Assembly (NCBI GenBank): GCA_003254925.1
Contig: QANZ01033036.1
Coordinates: forward strand, 119,970 to 183,969
Reading direction: 5' to 3'
Length of the DNA: 64,000 nucleotides
Origin: Chamaecrista fasciculata
Lineage: Eukaryota; Streptophyta; Magnoliopsida; Fabales; Fabaceae
In this document: positions 61,188 to 64,000 of the stretch, piece after piece
Layout: every line of letters starts with the position of its first letter
How positions within the stretch are numbered: position 1 is the stretch's first letter
Notes under the pieces: model-generated
The model's input: the letters and a program-made list of their open reading frames with translations, nothing else
The model's database searches: none
What the model was told of the DNA's origin: nothing
Made by a program: the position numbers and the translations under genes

Positions 61188-63973
61188 ATGGAGAATGAAG
61201 AATCCAGAGAAATCGAGAATCATGAAGCAGAGGAAGCCCAATTAGAGGACACAACGAGAATAGCACCATGGAGAAAACAGATCACAATTCGAGGACTCGT
61301 GGCGAGCATAGCCATTGGATTAATGTACAGTGTGATAGTGATGAAGCTGAACCTCACCACTGGATTGGTCCCGAACCTCAATGTCTCAGCTGCTCTACTA
61401 GGCTTTGTGTTCATCCGAAGCTGGACTAAACTTCTCGAGAAGGCAAAAATAGTGACCACACCTTTCACTAAACAGGAAAACACTATCATTCAGACTTGTG
61501 CAGTTGCATGCTACAGTATTGCAGTAGGAGGTAGGAATACTATTGATATATGAGTAAACATATCAACTAATTCCCCAAGAATACACCAGCTTAAATTATA
61601 TTTTTTTTTGTTCATTGATTTACTTTTAGGTGGTTTTGGGTCTTATCTATTGGGATTGAATAGGAAGACATATGAGCAAGCAGGGGTTGATACTGAAGGG
61701 AATACTCCTGGTAGTACCAAGGAGCCTGCAATTGGCTGGATGATTGGTTTTCTCTTTGTCACAAGTTTTCTGGGGCTTTTTGCTTTGGTTCCCCTAAGAA
61801 AGGTACTGTTTCATTAATTAATAACCATAATTAATTCTTATAGAGAGGTTGGTGGTTTTTCATTGACCATTGTTAATCATGATTCTGCATGTTATGCTTT
61901 ACTCAAATCTAGTAGTATTTTGTGGTGTTGTGACAGATTATGATCATAGACTACAAATTGACATACCCAAGTGGAACTGCTACTGCTGTTCTTATCAACG
62001 GTTTCCATACTCCTAAAGGAGATAAAACGGCCAAGTATGGATGGTTCAGTTTCTTTTAATATATATATTTATATACTCTTAAGTCTGTAAGATTATGTGT
62101 AATGTGACTAAACAAGGTTTCAAAATTGAAATCCATTGGCAGAAAGCAGGTTCGTGGCTTCATGAAATTCTTCTCATTCAGCTTCATTTGGGCTTTTTTC
62201 CAGTGGTTCTACACAGGCAGTGGAGACCAATGCGGATTTGTTCAGTTTCCTACTTTTGGATTGAAAGCCTGGAAAAACTCGTCTCTGCTTAACTCAATCT
62301 TCCTTCTCCTATTATAAAATATACAGAAATGATTTTTGTTTGTTTGCTGATTAACAAGTTTGAATTGTGCAGATTTTACTTCGATTTCAGCATGACCTAT
62401 GTTGGAGCTGGAATGATATGCTCCCATCTTGTTAACTTATCGCTGCTTCTTGGTGCTGTGATTTCTTATGGGATCATGTGGCCTTTAATCAGGGGACTCA
62501 AAGGAGATTGGTACCCTGCAAGTTTATCAGAATCCAACATGAAGAGTCTAAATGGATACAAGGTTCTAAATTTCCTATATAAATTCTCACACCGATCCCA
62601 AGATTTCTTTTTAAAAATGTCAATCCTCATTTTCTTATCCTCACAGGTTTTTATCTCAATCTCGTTGATACTCGGTGATGGCCTTTACAACTTTGTCAAA
62701 ATCCTCTGCTTCACTGCTGCTAACATCCATGACAAAAGGAAAAGAATGAACCTTCAAACATGTAAGCATATATATATAGAGGCAAAAGTATTATGGGTGC
62801 CTCTCCGTTGTACTCCTATTTTTTTTTTGTTGACAATTATACCTTTAAAATTTTACTTTTATCTCAATTGTACCCACTTGAGTTCCTTTTTTTTCTTCTT
62901 TATTTTGGTGTCAATTGTACTTCCAATTTTTCACATTCATATCAATTGTATCCGAAAATTTTAATAATTGATATTCCCAAAAATGTTGAAGGTATAACCG
63001 AGACTTATCCCGTGATAATTAATGTTTTTTTGTTACAGCAGTTCCAGAGAGGCAAAGGCCAGCAGCATCAAATGATCTGAAAAGAAACGAAGTGTTTGTA
63101 AGAGAGAGCATACCAATATGGGTAGCATGCATAGGCTACGCATTTTTCGCCCTCATTTCAACCATAGTGGTCCCTCTAATGTTCCCTCAACTGAAGTGGT
63201 ACTTCGTAGTGGTAGCCTACCTTCTAGCACCTTCTCTAGGCTTCTGCAACGCCTATGGTGCTGGCCTAACAGACATGAACATGGCCTACAATTACGGCAA
63301 GGTGGCCCTCTTCATCCTCTCGGCATTATCTGGAAAAAACGAAGGCGTGGTGGCCGGGCTCATTGGCTGTGGCCTCATCAAGTCCATGGTGTCCATATCC
63401 TCGGACCTCATGCACGATTTCAAGACAGGACACCTGACCTACACTTCCCCGAGGACGATGCTTGTGGCGCAAGCAATCGGGACGGCAATAGGCTGCGTGG
63501 TGGCTCCTTTATCGTTTTTCTTGTTCTACAAGGCATTCGATGTGGGGAATCCAAATGGGGAATACAAAGCGCCCTATGCTATAGTGTATAGGAACATGGC
63601 GATTTTGGGAGTGGAGGGATTCTCTGCGCTGCCACGACATTGCTTGGAGCTGTGTTATGGGTTCTTTGGGTTTGCTGTGGCGGCGAATGTGGTGAGGGAC
63701 GTTGGTCCTAAGAATGTGGGGCGGTGGGTCCCGCTGCCAATGGCGATGGCCGTGCCGTTTTTGGTAGGAGGGTACTTTGCGATTGACATGTGTGTGGGGA
63801 GTTTGGTGGTGTTTTTGTGGAATAAGGTGAACAGCAAGAAGGCGAGCTTGATGGTGCCTGCTGTGGCTTCAGGGTTAATATGTGGGGATGGATTGTGGAT
63901 TTTGCCTTCTTCTATTCTTGCTTTGGCCAGGGTTAGCCCTCCCATGTGTATGACCTTCTCCTCCACAAAATAG
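61188..63973 (+). CDS. YSL3: Yellow stripe-like metal-nicotianamine transporter (YSL1/2/3 clade)
   Basis: OPT-family transporter that moves Fe(II)-, Cu- or Zn-nicotianamine across the plasma membrane, used in vein unloading and seed loading. Exons: 61188-61530, 61630-61802, 61937-62034, 62143-62280, 62373-62562, 62647-62761, 63039-63973; 1992 nt, 663 aa, in frame. Acidic N-terminus ([20 protein letters not shown]), then [88 protein letters not shown] and the family ending [18 protein letters not shown]. About 14 hydrophobic helices. The penultimate variable loop ([20 protein letters not shown]) is cytosolic-type. Clade is clear; which of YSL1, 2 or 3 is less certain. The window ends 27 bp after the stop in a T run. 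Confidence 0.94.
62780..63000. repeat. Repeat scrap in the last YSL intron
   Basis: GACAATTATACC, CTCAATTGTACCC and GTCAATTGTACTTCC recur, like the outer part of the foldback region around 7940-8040 (TCAATTATACC). Lies wholly within the intron 62762-63038. Confidence 0.4.
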
Positions 63974-63979
63974 AGATTT

Positions 63980-64000
63980 TTTTTTTTTTTTTTTTTTTTT
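63980..64000. repeat. Poly-T run at the window end
   Basis: At least 21 T up to the last base, just after the YSL stop. Its length is cut by the window. Confidence 0.85.

Overview
The window is nuclear DNA of a eudicot plant. It is AT-rich, its genes have many GT-AG introns, it carries several small plant transposon families, and its seven protein-coding genes all belong to plant families I recognise. Gene content and order suggest a rosid, but I cannot name the species. Exon models were joined by hand from reading frame, splice dinucleotides and family knowledge; every model closes in frame.

Left part (1-19.2 kb) has no protein gene that I can support. It holds a MITE with target-site duplication (109-360), a complete but coding-dead Ty1/copia element on the minus strand (610-6008) with two LTRs that read identically and a 5-bp duplication, a 506-bp foldback element (8015-8520), an Au-type SINE with a perfect 15-bp duplication (11505-11668) inside a CACTA-like element, a gypsy-type LTR fragment, and copies of a second MITE family. 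At 14697-14836 and 14915-15096 lie two tandem hairpins that look like MIR479/miR171-type precursors; these are the most likely functional elements of this part.

Right part (19.4-64 kb) is genic: MIP2/NBAS-like Sec39 protein (+, 12 exons, 2391 aa); an MFSD5-like molybdate-anion transporter (-, 8 exons, 459 aa); plastid rhodanese STR14 (+, 6 exons, 240 aa); MYG1 exonuclease (-, 7 exons, 366 aa); a single-exon BCS1-like AAA-ATPase (-, 476 aa); an MSP1/ATAD1-like AAA-ATPase (-, 5 exons, 387 aa); and a YSL metal-nicotianamine transporter (+, 7 exons, 663 aa). The genes are functionally unrelated (ER tethering, anion transport, plastid sulfur chemistry, RNA turnover, mitochondrial quality control, iron/copper transport). 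Their grouping looks like ancestral synteny: from memory, homologues of several of these pairs are also neighbours in Arabidopsis.

Spaces between genes and some introns hold further foldback and MITE copies. Two single N bases mark suspect assembly points: one between two nearly identical MITE halves (47979), one inside a long poly-A run (60080). The least ordinary signals are the tandem miRNA-like hairpins and a dense set of mini-hairpins with a shared TTCA-type loop through the copia interior.
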